In this document: piece by piece, positions 34,175 through 43,040 of the stretch
Layout: each line of letters begins with the position of its first letter
Position numbering within the stretch: position 1 is the first letter of the stretch
From: Streptomyces spinosisporus
GTDB taxonomy: Bacteria > Actinomycetota > Actinomycetes > Streptomycetales > Streptomycetaceae
Assembly (NCBI RefSeq): GCF_022698145.1
Contig: NZ_JALDAX010000027.1
Location: forward strand, 1 to 64,000
Direction: 5' to 3'
Length of the DNA: 64,000 bases
The notes under the pieces: model-generated
What the model was told of the DNA's origin: nothing
What the model saw: the letters and a program-made list of their open reading frames with translations, nothing else
The model's database searches: none
Position numbers and translations under genes: made by a program

Positions 34175-37100
34175 ATGTCTACGCACCCTGCTCCCGCCGC
34201 CCCGGCCTTCGGGACTCTTGCCCCTCGTCTGACCGAGCTGTCGCTGCGTGATGCGCACCGGCTCGGGCGCAGGCTTGAGGGTGCGCGCAAGATCCGTAAG
34301 CCGGAGGCTCGCGCTGCTGTTCTGGCCGAGATCGACGCGGAGGTCGCGAAGGCCGAGCGGCGGATGAGTGAGCGGCGCGGTCGGGTGCCGGCTGTCTCGT
34401 ATCCGGAGCAGTTGCCGGTCAGCCAGAAGAAGGACGAGATCGCCGACGCCATCCGCGATCATCAGGTCGTGATCGTCGCCGGTGAGACGGGGTCCGGCAA
34501 GACGACGCAGATCCCGAAGATCTGTCTGGAGCTGGGCCGGGGTGTGCGCGGCATGATCGGGCATACGCAGCCTCGCCGTATCGCTGCTCGCACGGTCGCC
34601 GAGCGGGTGGCGGAGGAGATGGACACTCCGCTCGGTGAGGCCGTCGGCTGGAAGGTGCGTTTCACCGATCAGGTGAACCAGGACTCCACGTTCATCAAGC
34701 TGATGACGGACGGCATTCTGCTGGCCGAGATCCAGACCGACCGTGAGTTGCGCGCCTACGACACGATCATCATCGACGAGGCCCATGAGCGGTCTCTGAA
34801 CATCGATTTCCTGTTGGGTTATCTCGCGCAGCTGCTGCCCAGGCGTCCTGATCTGAAGGTCGTGATCACGTCCGCGACCATCGATCCGGAGCGTTTCTCC
34901 CGGCATTTCGGTGATGCGCCGATCGTCGAGGTCAGCGGGCGGACGTATCCGGTGGAGGTGCGTTATCGCCCTCTTCTGGAGGAGGACGGCGATGACGCCG
35001 ACCGTGATCAGATCACCGCGATCACGGATGCGTGCGAGGAGCTGATGGCGGAGGGGAAGGGTGACATCCTCGTCTTTCTCTCCGGGGAGCGGGAGATCCG
35101 GGACACGGCGGATGCGCTGACGAGGAAGCAGTACCGCTTCACGGAGATCCTGCCTCTGTACGCCCGTCTTTCGCACGCCGAGCAGCATCGCGTCTTCCAG
35201 CCGCACACGGGGCGCAGGATCGTTCTGGCAACGAACGTCGCGGAGACGTCTTTGACGGTTCCGGGTATCAAGTACGTCATCGACCCGGGCTTCGCCCGTA
35301 TCTCCCGTTACAGCCACCGCACGAAGGTGCAGCGGCTGCCGATCGAGCCGATCTCGCAGGCGAGTGCCAATCAGCGCAAGGGCCGCTGCGGCCGTACGAG
35401 CGACGGCGTGTGCATCCGGCTGTACTCCGAGGACGACTTCCTGGCCCGCCCGGAGTTCACGGACGCGGAGATCCTGCGTACCAACCTCGCCTCCGTCATC
35501 CTGCAGATGACCGCGGCGGGTCTCGGTGACATCGAGAAGTTCCCGTTCATCGATCCGCCGGACCATCGCAACATCCGTGACGGTGTGCAGTTGCTGCAGG
35601 AGCTGGGTGCGCTGGATCCGGCGGAGAAGGATGTGCGCAAGCGGCTGACGCAGACGGGTCGTAAGCTCGCGCAGCTGCCGGTCGATCCGCGTCTGGCGCG
35701 GATGGTTCTGGAGGCGGACAGGAACGGCTGTGTCCGTGAGGTCATGGTCGTGGCGGCTGCCTTGTCCATTCAGGATCCGCGTGAGCGGCCGGCCGACAAG
35801 CAGGCGCAGGCGGATCAGCAGCATGCTCGTTTCAAGGACGAGACGAGTGACTTCCTGGCGTATCTGAATCTGTGGCGGTACATCAGGGAGCAGCAGAAGG
35901 AGCGGGGTTCCAGTTCGTTTAGGCGGATGTGCAAGCAGGAGTTCCTCAACTTCCTGCGTATCCGCGAGTGGCAGGACATCTATTCGCAACTGCGTACGGT
36001 CGCCAAGCAGATGGGCATCCACCTCAATGAGGAGGACGCTCCGGGTGACCGTATCCATGTGTCGTTGCTCGCCGGTCTGTTGTCGCACGTCGGCATGAAG
36101 GATGTGAAGGACGGCGCGAAGAACGAGTATCTGGGCGCCCGGAACGCCAAGTTCGCGATCTTCCCGGGTTCGGCGCTGTTCAAGAAGCCGCCGCGCTTCG
36201 TGATGTCCGCGGAGCTGGTGGAGACCTCCCGTCTCTGGGCGCGGGTCAACGCGAGGATCGAGCCCGAGTGGGTGGAGCCGCTCGCGGGGCATCTGCTGAA
36301 GCGCACGTACAGCGAGCCGCACTGGGAGAAGGATCAGGCGGCGGTGATGGCGTACGAGAAGGTGACGCTGTACGGCGTTCCGATCATCGCGCAGCGGAAG
36401 GTCAACTACGGCCGTGTCGACGCGGAGGTCAGCCGTGAGCTGTTCATCCGCAATGCGCTGGTCGAGGGGGACTGGCGTACGCATCACAAGTTCTTCGCGG
36501 ACAATCGCAGGCTGCTCAGCGAGGTCGAGGAGCTGGAGCACCGGGCGCGGCGCCGGGACATCGTGGTCGACGACGAGACGCTCTTCGACTTCTACGACCA
36601 GAGGGTGCCGGAGGATGTGGTCTCCGGGGCGCATTTCGACTCGTGGTGGAAGCGGAAGCGGCATGAGGAGCCGGAGTTCCTGGACTTCGAGCGGGAGATG
36701 CTCATCCGGGAGTCGGCGGAGGCGGTCACGAAGGCCGACTATCCGGACTCGTGGCGGCAGGGGCAGTTGAAGTTCCGGGTGACGTACCAGTTCGAGCCGG
36801 GTGCGGATGCGGACGGTGTGACCGTGCACATTCCGCTGCAGGTGTTGAACCAGGTGACGGACGAGGGCTTCGACTGGCAGATCCCGGGTCTGCGGGAGGA
36901 GTTGGTGACGGAGCTCATCCGGTCACTGCCGAAGCCGATCCGCCGCAACTACGTCCCGGCGCCGAACTTCGCGAAGCGTTTCCTTCAGACGGCGTCGCCG
37001 CTTCAGGAGCCGTTGACGGTGACGATGGCGCGGGAGCTCAGGCGGATGGTCGGTGTGCCGTTCGAGGCGGACGACTTCGACTGGGCGAAGGTTCCGGAGC

Positions 37101-38128
37101 ATCTGCGGATCACGTTCCGCATCGTTGACGAGCGGCGTCGGAAGCTGGCGGAGGACAAGGATCTCGAGGCGCTGAAGCTGAGTCTGAAGCCGAAGGCGCG
37201 CAAGGCTCTGTCTCAGGCTGCGGCGGCCTCGGCCTCGCGTCAGGGTGGTGAGTCGCTGGAGCGTCGGGGTCTGACGGACTGGACGATCGGTTCGCTCAGC
37301 CGGGTCTTCGAGACGCGTCGGGCCGGGCAGCCGGTGAAGGCGTATCCGGCGTTGGTGGATGACGGCGACACGGTGTCCGTGCGTCTCTTCGATACGGAGG
37401 CGGAGCAGGCCGAGGCGATGTGGAAGGGCACGCGTCGGCTGATTCTGCGCAACATCCCGGTGAATCCTGCGAAGTTCGCGTCCGAGAAGCTGACGAACGC
37501 GCAGAAGCTCGCGTTGTCGGCCAATCCGCACGGTTCGATCCAGGCTCTGTTCGACGACTGCGCGATGGCGGCGGCGGATCGGTTGATCGGGGAGTTCGGG
37601 GGGCCGGTGTGGGACGAGGAGTCGTTCCGGAAGCTGTTCGACAAGGTGCGTGCGGAGATCGTGGACACGACGGTGCGGGCGGTTGGTCAGGTGCAGCAGG
37701 TGCTGGCTGCCTGGCAGGCCTGTGAGCGCCGTTTGAAGTCCGTGCGCAGTCCTGTGCTGCTGGCGAACGTGCAGGATGTGCGGGGGCAGTTGGACGCTCT
37801 TGTGAGGCCGGGTTTTGTGACGGCTTCGGGGTTGGGTCGGCTGGGGGACCTGATGCGGTATCTGGTCGCGGCGGACCGGCGGTTGCAGCAGATGCCGACG
37901 AATGTGCAGCGGGACACCACGCGTATGGAGAAGGTCCATGAGATGCAGGACGAGTACGCGTGGCTGCTGGAGCAGTTGCCGAAGGGGCGGCCGGTGCCGG
38001 CCGCGGTGCTGGACATCCGGTGGATGATCGAGGAGCTCCGGGTGAGCTATTTCGCGCACGCGCTCGGTACGGCGTATCCGGTCTCCGACAAGCGGATCGT
38101 GAAGGCGATCGACGCGGCCGCTCCGTAA
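34175..38128 (+). CDS. hrpA: HrpA-type DEAH-box ATP-dependent RNA helicase
   Basis: This 1317-residue helicase matches full-length HrpA. Motif I is GETGSGKTTQIPK (about 103-115), motif II IIIDEAHERS, motif III TSATID, and motif VI QRKGRCGR. After the helicase core come winged-helix, ratchet and OB-fold regions and the long DUF3418-type C-terminal part. It unwinds RNA and, in E. coli, resolves stalled ribosomes. The third-position GC is lower than in neighbours in places (many T-ending codons such as CGT and GGT), suggesting a different codon history or expression level. ATG 34175 starts MSTHPAPAAP. It ends 94 bases before tRNA-Asp copy 2. Confidence 0.93.
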   Translation: MSTHPAPAAPAFGTLAPRLTELSLRDAHRLGRRLEGARKIRKPEARAAVLAEIDAEVAKAERRMSERRGRVPAVSYPEQLPVSQKKDEIADAIRDHQVVIVAGETGSGKTTQIPKICLELGRGVRGMIGHTQPRRIAARTVAERVAEEMDTPLGEAVGWKVRFTDQVNQDSTFIKLMTDGILLAEIQTDRELRAYDTIIIDEAHERSLNIDFLLGYLAQLLPRRPDLKVVITSATIDPERFSRHFGDAPIVEVSGRTYPVEVRYRPLLEEDGDDADRDQITAITDACEELMAEGKGDILVFLSGEREIRDTADALTRKQYRFTEILPLYARLSHAEQHRVFQPHTGRRIVLATNVAETSLTVPGIKYVIDPGFARISRYSHRTKVQRLPIEPISQASANQRKGRCGRTSDGVCIRLYSEDDFLARPEFTDAEILRTNLASVILQMTAAGLGDIEKFPFIDPPDHRNIRDGVQLLQELGALDPAEKDVRKRLTQTGRKLAQLPVDPRLARMVLEADRNGCVREVMVVAAALSIQDPRERPADKQAQADQQHARFKDETSDFLAYLNLWRYIREQQKERGSSSFRRMCKQEFLNFLRIREWQDIYSQLRTVAKQMGIHLNEEDAPGDRIHVSLLAGLLSHVGMKDVKDGAKNEYLGARNAKFAIFPGSALFKKPPRFVMSAELVETSRLWARVNARIEPEWVEPLAGHLLKRTYSEPHWEKDQAAVMAYEKVTLYGVPIIAQRKVNYGRVDAEVSRELFIRNALVEGDWRTHHKFFADNRRLLSEVEELEHRARRRDIVVDDETLFDFYDQRVPEDVVSGAHFDSWWKRKRHEEPEFLDFEREMLIRESAEAVTKADYPDSWRQGQLKFRVTYQFEPGADADGVTVHIPLQVLNQVTDEGFDWQIPGLREELVTELIRSLPKPIRRNYVPAPNFAKRFLQTASPLQEPLTVTMARELRRMVGVPFEADDFDWAKVPEHLRITFRIVDERRRKLAEDKDLEALKLSLKPKARKALSQAAAASASRQGGESLERRGLTDWTIGSLSRVFETRRAGQPVKAYPALVDDGDTVSVRLFDTEAEQAEAMWKGTRRLILRNIPVNPAKFASEKLTNAQKLALSANPHGSIQALFDDCAMAAADRLIGEFGGPVWDEESFRKLFDKVRAEIVDTTVRAVGQVQQVLAAWQACERRLKSVRSPVLLANVQDVRGQLDALVRPGFVTASGLGRLGDLMRYLVAADRRLQQMPTNVQRDTTRMEKVHEMQDEYAWLLEQLPKGRPVPAAVLDIRWMIEELRVSYFAHALGTAYPVSDKRIVKAIDAAAP

Positions 38129-38150
38129 CCACCCGTGCACACGGGGTGAG

Positions 38151-38180
38151 TTCGACCAGGCGCTCCCCCTCCTGTACAGT
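38151..38180 (+). promoter_or_regulatory. Promoter of tRNA-Asp copy 2
   Basis: TTCGAC (38151-38156), an 18-base spacer and TACAGT (38175-38180), 41 bases before the tRNA. Confidence 0.45.
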
Positions 38181-38221
38181 CTCTTCTCGCAGCGCAACGC
38201 ACCATTGGCCCTGCGAAACCT

Positions 38222-38296
38222 GGTCCTGTGGAGCAGTTTGGAGTGCTCGCCACCCTGTCAAGGTGGAGGCCGCGGGTTCAAATCCCGTCAGGACCG
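38222..38296 (+). tRNA. tRNA-Asp (GUC), copy 2
   Basis: Identical 75-base gene to the copy at 32486. It is followed at once by its terminator and by tandem partial copies of its own 3' end. Confidence 0.95.
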
Positions 38297-38640
38297 CAAC
38301 AAGAAGGGCCCGCATCCGCAAAGGGTGCGGGCCCTTTGTCACGCCCCGCGCCCGCGCTCACCGCCCCGCAGAGCAGAGGCCGCGCCCGCGGCGGAGCCGC
38401 TATCAGATACTGCAAATCCCGTCAGGACCGCCGCAACGCGAAGGACCCGCACCTCACACGAGTGCAGGCGTTTACCCACACCCCGCGCCCGCGCCCGCGG
38501 AGGAGCCCCCATCAGACACAGCACATCCCGCCAAGACCGCCGCAACCCGCAAGGACCCGCACCCGGCAAGACCGCGACCACCTTCCCACGCCCCGCCCCC
38601 GCGCTCCCCGCGGCGCAGCCGCAGTCACCCCGCACGTCGC
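38279..38640 (+). repeat. Three decaying tandem copies of the tRNA-Asp 3' end plus downstream sequence
   Basis: The block CAAATCCCGTCAGGACCGC at the tRNA 3' end (38279-38297) recurs exactly at 38413-38431 and as CACATCCCGCCAAGACCGC at 38522-38540. Each is followed by a GAAGGnCCCGCA-like stretch and then a CACnCCCCGCnCCCGCGC-like stretch. Copies are 134 and 109 bases apart and become progressively degraded. Only the first has the whole tRNA. No gene is seen in 38337-38810 otherwise. Confidence 0.8.
38304..38336 (+). terminator. Terminator of tRNA-Asp copy 2
   Basis: AAGGGCCCGCATCC, loop GCAAA, GGGTGCGGGCCCTT, then TTGTC. Confidence 0.85.
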
Positions 38641-38810
38641 CCTCGCTCGCCCCCCGCGAGAGACGCCGCCCCTTCTTCGTGTCTCCCGGCGCTGCAGCCC
38701 CCCACACCCCGTCAGCGTCCTCGCGGTGCCCGTGCCGTCTTGACGGCGTCAAGTTCCGTAGGTACCCAGAAGACAGGGCCTCTTCCCCGGGTGGCCCGTG
38801 GAGGTGGGGC

Positions 38811-39014
38811 ATGGCGGCGACGGTCAGGCATGAGACTCGGGCCCTGCTCCGTGCACATCTGTCGGCTGCTTCGTCGTACGGCCATCTGACTCGTCACTGC
38901 CCGATATGCCATCACCTGCTGCGGCTGGCGATGGACACGGCACAGAGGGCTTCTGAGGCCCGTGAAGGGGCCGTGGAGGGTGCTGTGGAGGACGAAAGTC
39001 CTGCCGGCGCATGA
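38811..39014 (+). CDS. Small Streptomyces-conserved CxxC protein
   Basis: The product has 67 residues: MAATVRHETRALLRAHL, then YGHLTRHCPICHHLLRLAMD and an acidic tail. The HCPICHH motif suggests a metal or redox site. It resembles the small protein family usually beside bldC (DUF6274, from memory). The ATG at 38811 follows GGAGG (38800-38804). It converges with bldC. Function unknown. Confidence 0.7.
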   Translation: MAATVRHETRALLRAHLSAASSYGHLTRHCPICHHLLRLAMDTAQRASEAREGAVEGAVEDESPAGA

Positions 39015-39238
39015 CCATCGGCTGCTCCCAACGCCCGCGCCTCCGTGGGACTGTGGAACGCATCGCTCCTCTAGCGCACGTGCGGCTGGAGGGACAAGGA
39101 CTCTGTCATGTGACGGGAGTCACCGCATGAGTTTCTGAAGGCGCGGTACTTACACCCTGCCTACAACTGGTCAATTTAATATGTGCAATTGCACCCTGCG
39201 GGAGGTGCCTCGCGGCCCCCGCTCACAGGCCTCCCGGG

Positions 39239-39306
39239 GGAGATCCGACAGCGCTCTGACAGGAGATCCGACAGCCCTCCCCAGAGTCCGACAAGCCCGC
39301 TCACAG
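39239..39306. repeat. Imperfect 23-base direct repeats
   Basis: GGAGATCCGACAGC occurs at 39239-39252 and 39262-39275, with a third degraded copy (GAGTCCGACAAGC) following. The spacing is 23 bases. They sit in the non-coding region between the CxxC protein and the bldC terminator. Confidence 0.65.
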
Positions 39307-39334
39307 GACCGCGGTTCCAGCACGTCGGGCGCAC

Positions 39335-39374
39335 AAAAAAGATCGCGCCGGACTCGGCGGAGTCCAGCGCGATC
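39335..39374 (-). terminator. Intrinsic terminator of bldC
   Basis: On the minus strand a 15-base stem (GATCGCGCTGGACTC / GAGTCCGGCGCGATC, one G-U pair) with loop CGCC is followed by TTTTTT. It is a rare textbook terminator with a T run. Confidence 0.88.
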
Positions 39375-39518
39375 GACGACGCACCCTGTCATGTGCTCAA
39401 AAGCTCTGAGGATGTGGGCGTGGAGCCTGTTGGGGCAGACTCCGCGTCGCTTGGAGCTAGGGTTCCGGGCGCCTCGGCACGTTGGGGGACCTACCGTTTT
39501 GCCCGGTTATGGAGTTGT

Positions 39519-39725
39519 TCAGGCTTCGCTGCGCTGCTGCGGGATGCCCGCCAGCAAGGCGCGCACCTCCGCTTCGCGGTAGCGGCGATGCCCGCCGAGC
39601 GTACGGATCGACGTGAGCTTGCCGGCCTTCGCCCACCGCGTGACCGTCTTGGGGTCGACGCGGAACATCGTGGCGACCTCAGCCGGGGTCAGCAGCGGCT
39701 CGGCATCAGGGGTGCGAGCGGTCAT
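39519..39725 (-). CDS. bldC: BldC developmental regulator (MerR-like DNA-binding protein)
   Basis: This 68-residue protein is a single winged-helix MerR-type domain: LLTPAEVATMFRVDPKTVTR, then WAKAGKLTSIRTLGGHRRYR. Length and sequence match BldC of S. coelicolor (SCO4091). BldC binds head-to-tail on AT-rich direct repeats and delays sporulation until aerial growth is complete. GAGGAGG stands 6 bases before the ATG. A hairpin lies just upstream of that site, and a BldD-like box is found about 240 bases upstream. Confidence 0.95.
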   Translation of the reverse strand: MTARTPDAEPLLTPAEVATMFRVDPKTVTRWAKAGKLTSIRTLGGHRRYREAEVRALLAGIPQQRSEA

Positions 39726-39741
39726 GAGCGGCCTCCTCGGG

Positions 39742-39763
39742 AGAACCGAACCTTCTCGGTTCT
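39742..39763 (-). promoter_or_regulatory. Hairpin in the bldC leader next to the ribosome-binding site
   Basis: AGAACCGA and TCGGTTCT are perfect 8-base arms with a 6-base loop, ending a few bases before GAGGAGG. In the mRNA this could modulate translation or mark an operator. Confidence 0.45.
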
Positions 39764-39966
39764 TTCCTCTAAATTCTGCACCTTGACCCGCGTTGCCCGA
39801 AATGGTGGACGCGAGTCGAGTCGGTTATAGGACGAACGGCTTGTCCTCGGCACTACAACTACACCATCTGTCCAGCCGCGTCGGCCAAACCGATGGAATT
39901 GCCCCTCCAGTTGTTCATCAGCGACGGAAGCCGATGGACCATGCCATAGCGGACAGTCACGCCACT

Positions 39967-39981
39967 GTGACGATCAGTCAC
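39967..39981. promoter_or_regulatory. Candidate BldD box upstream of bldC
   Basis: GTGAC-GATCA-GTCAC fits the TNAC-N5-GTNA half-site spacing of the BldD consensus. More GTCAC motifs lie at 39956 and 39995. bldC is a known BldD target (from memory). Confidence 0.45.
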
Positions 39982-40244
39982 AGGACGATCAGGAGTCACG
40001 AGACCCCCCAAAGCGAGCAATGCGGACGGAGCCCTCCCCGGACTCCTTGTCCTATTTTGGCATGAGGAGGGGCAAGAGACGCAAGAGCCTTGTACGTGCG
40101 GTCCATCACGCTTGGCAGTGATTGAGCGGCACTTGAGTCGAACGCCCGGATCGTGACCTACGTCCCATGCTGGGAAGACCTCAGCGGGCGCAGAGCACAC
40201 TTCGGTGCCAGGACAAAACCCCAAAACGCGCGAAACGTCAAACG

Positions 40245-41087
40245 TCAGTTCGCGGAGCGCCGGTCCCTGACGGAGCGCCAGCGCTCCACCAGCCGCGCGT
40301 ACGCCGCCCCCGCGGCCGACCCGTCGCCCAGCCTGAGCGCCTCGACGCCCTCGGCCACGTCCGCCGCCGAGTGGTCGTCCTCCAGTTCGCCGGCCGGCAG
40401 CGTGTGCACCAGGCCGCCGTAGTCCAGCTCCACCAGCGAGCGCGGATGGAACTCCTCCAGCCAGCGCCCCACGTCCACCAGGCCGTCGATGAGCGGCCCC
40501 TCGTCGATGCCGTCCTTCAGGGCCCGCAGGGCCCGCGCCACGCGCCGCCGTGCCTGCACCATCGGGGTGCGGTAGCGCAGCATCGGGGGGATCTCGCCGG
40601 ACCCCTTGTCGAAGCGCCGCTCCTCGTCGGAGACCAGCACGAACCAGTGCAGCGGCACCTGCCAGGTCGAGGTGCGGATCCAGGGGCGGGCGTCGGGGTT
40701 GCGGGTCAGCCAGCGCTCGTAGTCCTGGGTGGCCTGGCGCCGTACGACCTCCGGCAGGACGGCCTCCAGGACCGGCTTCGGCAGCTCCTCGGGCAGGTCC
40801 TTGAGGGCCTGCCAGCCGCGCAGCCGGGTGCGCCAGGGGCACACGCACACCACGCCGTCCACCTCGACGACGAAGGCGTCGCTGCTCTCGTGCACGGGCA
40901 CCGGGATCGGCGGTGTGGGCAGCAAGTCGGCCAGGGAGCGGCGCAGTTCGTCCTGGTACGAGGGCCGGTCGGGCCGCCGGGCGTAGCGCGCCCAGTGGCC
41001 GCGCTCCGGTTCGGGGAAGGCGGCCAGTGGTTCGTACACGCGCAAGTACGTCGTATACGGGACGATCACCGAGGACACCTTGGGCAC
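40245..41087 (-). CDS. Conserved Streptomyces hypothetical protein
   Basis: This 280-residue soluble protein (VPKVSSVIVPYTTYLRVYEP) has no domain I recognise. It is rich in Trp and Arg with a helical middle (DLPEELPKPVLEAVLPEVVR) and an acidic C terminus. No signal peptide or membrane helix is seen. The GTG at 41087 follows GGGAGGGAG. It lies upstream of bldC on the same strand, 520 bases away, as in related genomes, but nothing ties it to development directly. Confidence 0.7.
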   Translation of the reverse strand: MPKVSSVIVPYTTYLRVYEPLAAFPEPERGHWARYARRPDRPSYQDELRRSLADLLPTPPIPVPVHESSDAFVVEVDGVVCVCPWRTRLRGWQALKDLPEELPKPVLEAVLPEVVRRQATQDYERWLTRNPDARPWIRTSTWQVPLHWFVLVSDEERRFDKGSGEIPPMLRYRTPMVQARRRVARALRALKDGIDEGPLIDGLVDVGRWLEEFHPRSLVELDYGGLVHTLPAGELEDDHSAADVAEGVEALRLGDGSAAGAAYARLVERWRSVRDRRSAN

Positions 41088-41310
41088 GCCTGCTCCCTCC
41101 CCCGCCCACCACCGGGAAAACCTTCGGAACCCGCTCACAAACCAGCGGGAAATCTATGCAAATCGTCGCACGGCCGTACGCCGCCGGTAGGTGATCCTGA
41201 GCACTGCGCGGATGGCGGGGCTCACAGGCTCTAATCTCGTCCTCACAGCCCCCGCCATCCTCACGGGAGCTGCTCGTCAACCCGCCGCTATGTACTCAGG
41301 AGTCACCACA

Positions 41311-42414
41311 GTGACCGACGTAACCGGCGCGCCTGCTGATGTACTGCACACCCTGTTCCACTCGGACCAGGGCGGACATGAGCAAGTCGTGCTCTGCCAG
41401 GACCGCGCCAGTGGCCTCAAGGCCGTCATCGCCATCCACAACACCGCCCTGGGCCCCGCCCTCGGCGGTACGCGCTTCTACCCGTACGCGAGCGAGGCCG
41501 ACGCGGTCGCCGACGCCCTCAACCTCGCGCGCGGGATGTCGTACAAGAACGCCATGGCCGGGCTCGACCACGGCGGCGGCAAGGCCGTGATCATCGGTGA
41601 TCCGGAGCGGGACAAGACCGAGGAACTGCTCCTCGCCTACGGCCGCTTCGTCGCCTCGCTCGGCGGCCGCTACGTCACCGCGTGCGACGTCGGCACGTAT
41701 GTCGCCGACATGGACGTCGTGGCCCGCGAGTGCCGCTGGACCACCGGCCGCTCGCCCGAGAACGGCGGCGCCGGCGACTCCTCCGTCCTGACCGCGTTCG
41801 GCGTCTACCAGGGCATGCGGGCCAGCGCCCAGCATCTGTGGGGCGACCCGTCGCTGCGCGGCCGCAAGGTCGGTGTCGCGGGCGTCGGCAAGGTCGGCCG
41901 CCATCTGGTCGAGCACCTGCGCTCCGAGGGCGCGGAGGTCGTCGTCACGGACGTGCGCGAGGAGGCCGTGGGCCGGATCGTGGCCGCCCACCCGACGGGT
42001 GTGACGGCCGTCGCCGACACCGCGACCCTGATCCGCGTCGAGGGCCTCGACATCTACGCCCCCTGCGCGCTCGGCGGGGCCCTGAACGACGACACCGTGC
42101 CGGCGCTCACCGCCCAGGTGGTCTGCGGCGCCGCCAACAACCAGCTCGCCCACCCGGGCGTCGAGAAGGACCTCGCCGACCGCGGGATCCTCTACGCGCC
42201 GGACTACGTGGTGAACGCCGGCGGTGTCATCCAGGTCGCCGACGAGCTCCACGGCTTCGACTTCGACCGGTGCAAGGCCAAGGCGGCGAAGATCTTCGAC
42301 ACCACGCTGGCCATATTCGCACGTGCGAAGGAAGACGGGATTCCGCCGGCCGCCGCGGCCGACCGGATCGCCGAGCAGCGGATGCACGAGGCGGCCGCCG
42401 GGCGCGGTCGCTGA
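41311..42414 (+). CDS. vdh: Valine (branched-chain) dehydrogenase
   Basis: This 367-residue member of the Glu/Leu/Phe/Val dehydrogenases has the substrate-binding GPALGGTRFYPY, the lysine-bearing MSYKNAMAGLDHGGGKAVI and the NAD fold VAGVGKVGRHLVEHL. It converts valine, leucine and isoleucine to their 2-oxo acids, supplying acyl-CoA precursors for fatty acids and polyketides. The GTG at 41311 follows CAGGAG and starts VTDVTGAPADVLHTLF, matching known Streptomyces Vdh. It is divergent from the hypothetical gene upstream. Confidence 0.93.
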   Translation: MTDVTGAPADVLHTLFHSDQGGHEQVVLCQDRASGLKAVIAIHNTALGPALGGTRFYPYASEADAVADALNLARGMSYKNAMAGLDHGGGKAVIIGDPERDKTEELLLAYGRFVASLGGRYVTACDVGTYVADMDVVARECRWTTGRSPENGGAGDSSVLTAFGVYQGMRASAQHLWGDPSLRGRKVGVAGVGKVGRHLVEHLRSEGAEVVVTDVREEAVGRIVAAHPTGVTAVADTATLIRVEGLDIYAPCALGGALNDDTVPALTAQVVCGAANNQLAHPGVEKDLADRGILYAPDYVVNAGGVIQVADELHGFDFDRCKAKAAKIFDTTLAIFARAKEDGIPPAAAADRIAEQRMHEAAAGRGR

Positions 42415-42704
42415 CCTCCCGGAGGTTTGGCCGGTACCCGTCGGCGCACACTTAGAGAGAACTCTCACGTTCGTCGGCGGGTCGCCCGCTCAGAAGTGGT
42501 TAAAATCGCGGTTGACCAGCGGGGACAGGGCGCCCCGAGGGTCCTGGGGCCGGGCCCGTCCTGCGGGCGACGTACCGTATGGGCGTGGGCTCAGGTACCG
42601 TGGAAGCCCTACGGACCGGTCTCTCCTTTGAGAGTCCGTTCCAGATCATGAACGCGTGTCAAGACTCTGGGGCCGTCGAGCCCCGTCACCGAGGGGGTCG
42701 AGCC

Positions 42705-42953
42705 ATGGGGCGCGGCCGGGCCAAGGCCAAGCAGACGAAGGTCGCCCGCCAGCTGAAGTACAACAGCGGCGGGACTGACCTGTCGCGTCTGGCCAGTGAG
42801 CTGGGCGCTTCGACTTCGAGTCAGCCGCCGAACGGCGAGCCGTTCGAGGACGACGAGGACGAAGACCCGTACGCCCAGTACGCGGATCTTTACAACGACG
42901 ACGAGGACGAGGACGACGAGTCCGGTCCCGCGTCGCAACGCCGCGGCGCTTGA
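42705..42953 (+). CDS. Small acidic DUF3073-type protein
   Basis: The product has 82 residues: a basic N terminus MGRGRAKAKQTKVARQLKYN and a very acidic tail (DDEDEDPYAQYADLYNDDED). This charge split is typical of the actinobacterial DUF3073 family found next to purM. The ATG at 42705 follows GAGGGGG. Function unknown; nucleic-acid binding by the basic half is possible. Confidence 0.85.
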   Translation: MGRGRAKAKQTKVARQLKYNSGGTDLSRLASELGASTSSQPPNGEPFEDDEDEDPYAQYADLYNDDEDEDDESGPASQRRGA

Positions 42954-42970
42954 CGATCCAGCTGCGCTAG

Positions 42971-43010
42971 ACCCGGTCCCTGGTGGTGCACACCGTCGGA
43001 CCGGGTTTTG
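42971..43010 (+). terminator. Terminator of the DUF3073 gene
   Basis: ACCCGGTCC (42971-42979) and GGACCGGGT (42998-43006) pair across an 18-base loop and are followed by TTT. Confidence 0.7.
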
Positions 43011-43040
43011 CGCTGCTCTCGCAACCGCCGGCCCGCGGCG

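Larger units (their letters stand above)
39015..39518. other. Intergenic region between the CxxC gene and bldC
   Basis: About 500 bases without a supportable gene. It holds the 23-base repeats, the bldC terminator (39335-39374), and a further 145 bases of bldC 3' untranslated sequence. Confidence 0.5.
39726..40244 (-). other. Long bldC upstream region
   Basis: About 520 bases between bldC and the next gene contain no supported gene. They hold the leader hairpin, the GTCAC cluster and presumably the bldC promoter. Confidence 0.5.

Noticed and set aside
34064..36829. Long minus-strand open frame opposite hrpA
   Set aside because: It is the antisense shadow of a well-conserved helicase; high GC keeps the frame open and the translation is low-complexity Arg/Leu.
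38413..38540. Additional tRNA genes
   Set aside because: Only the 3' end of tRNA-Asp is present in these copies; no anticodon arm.
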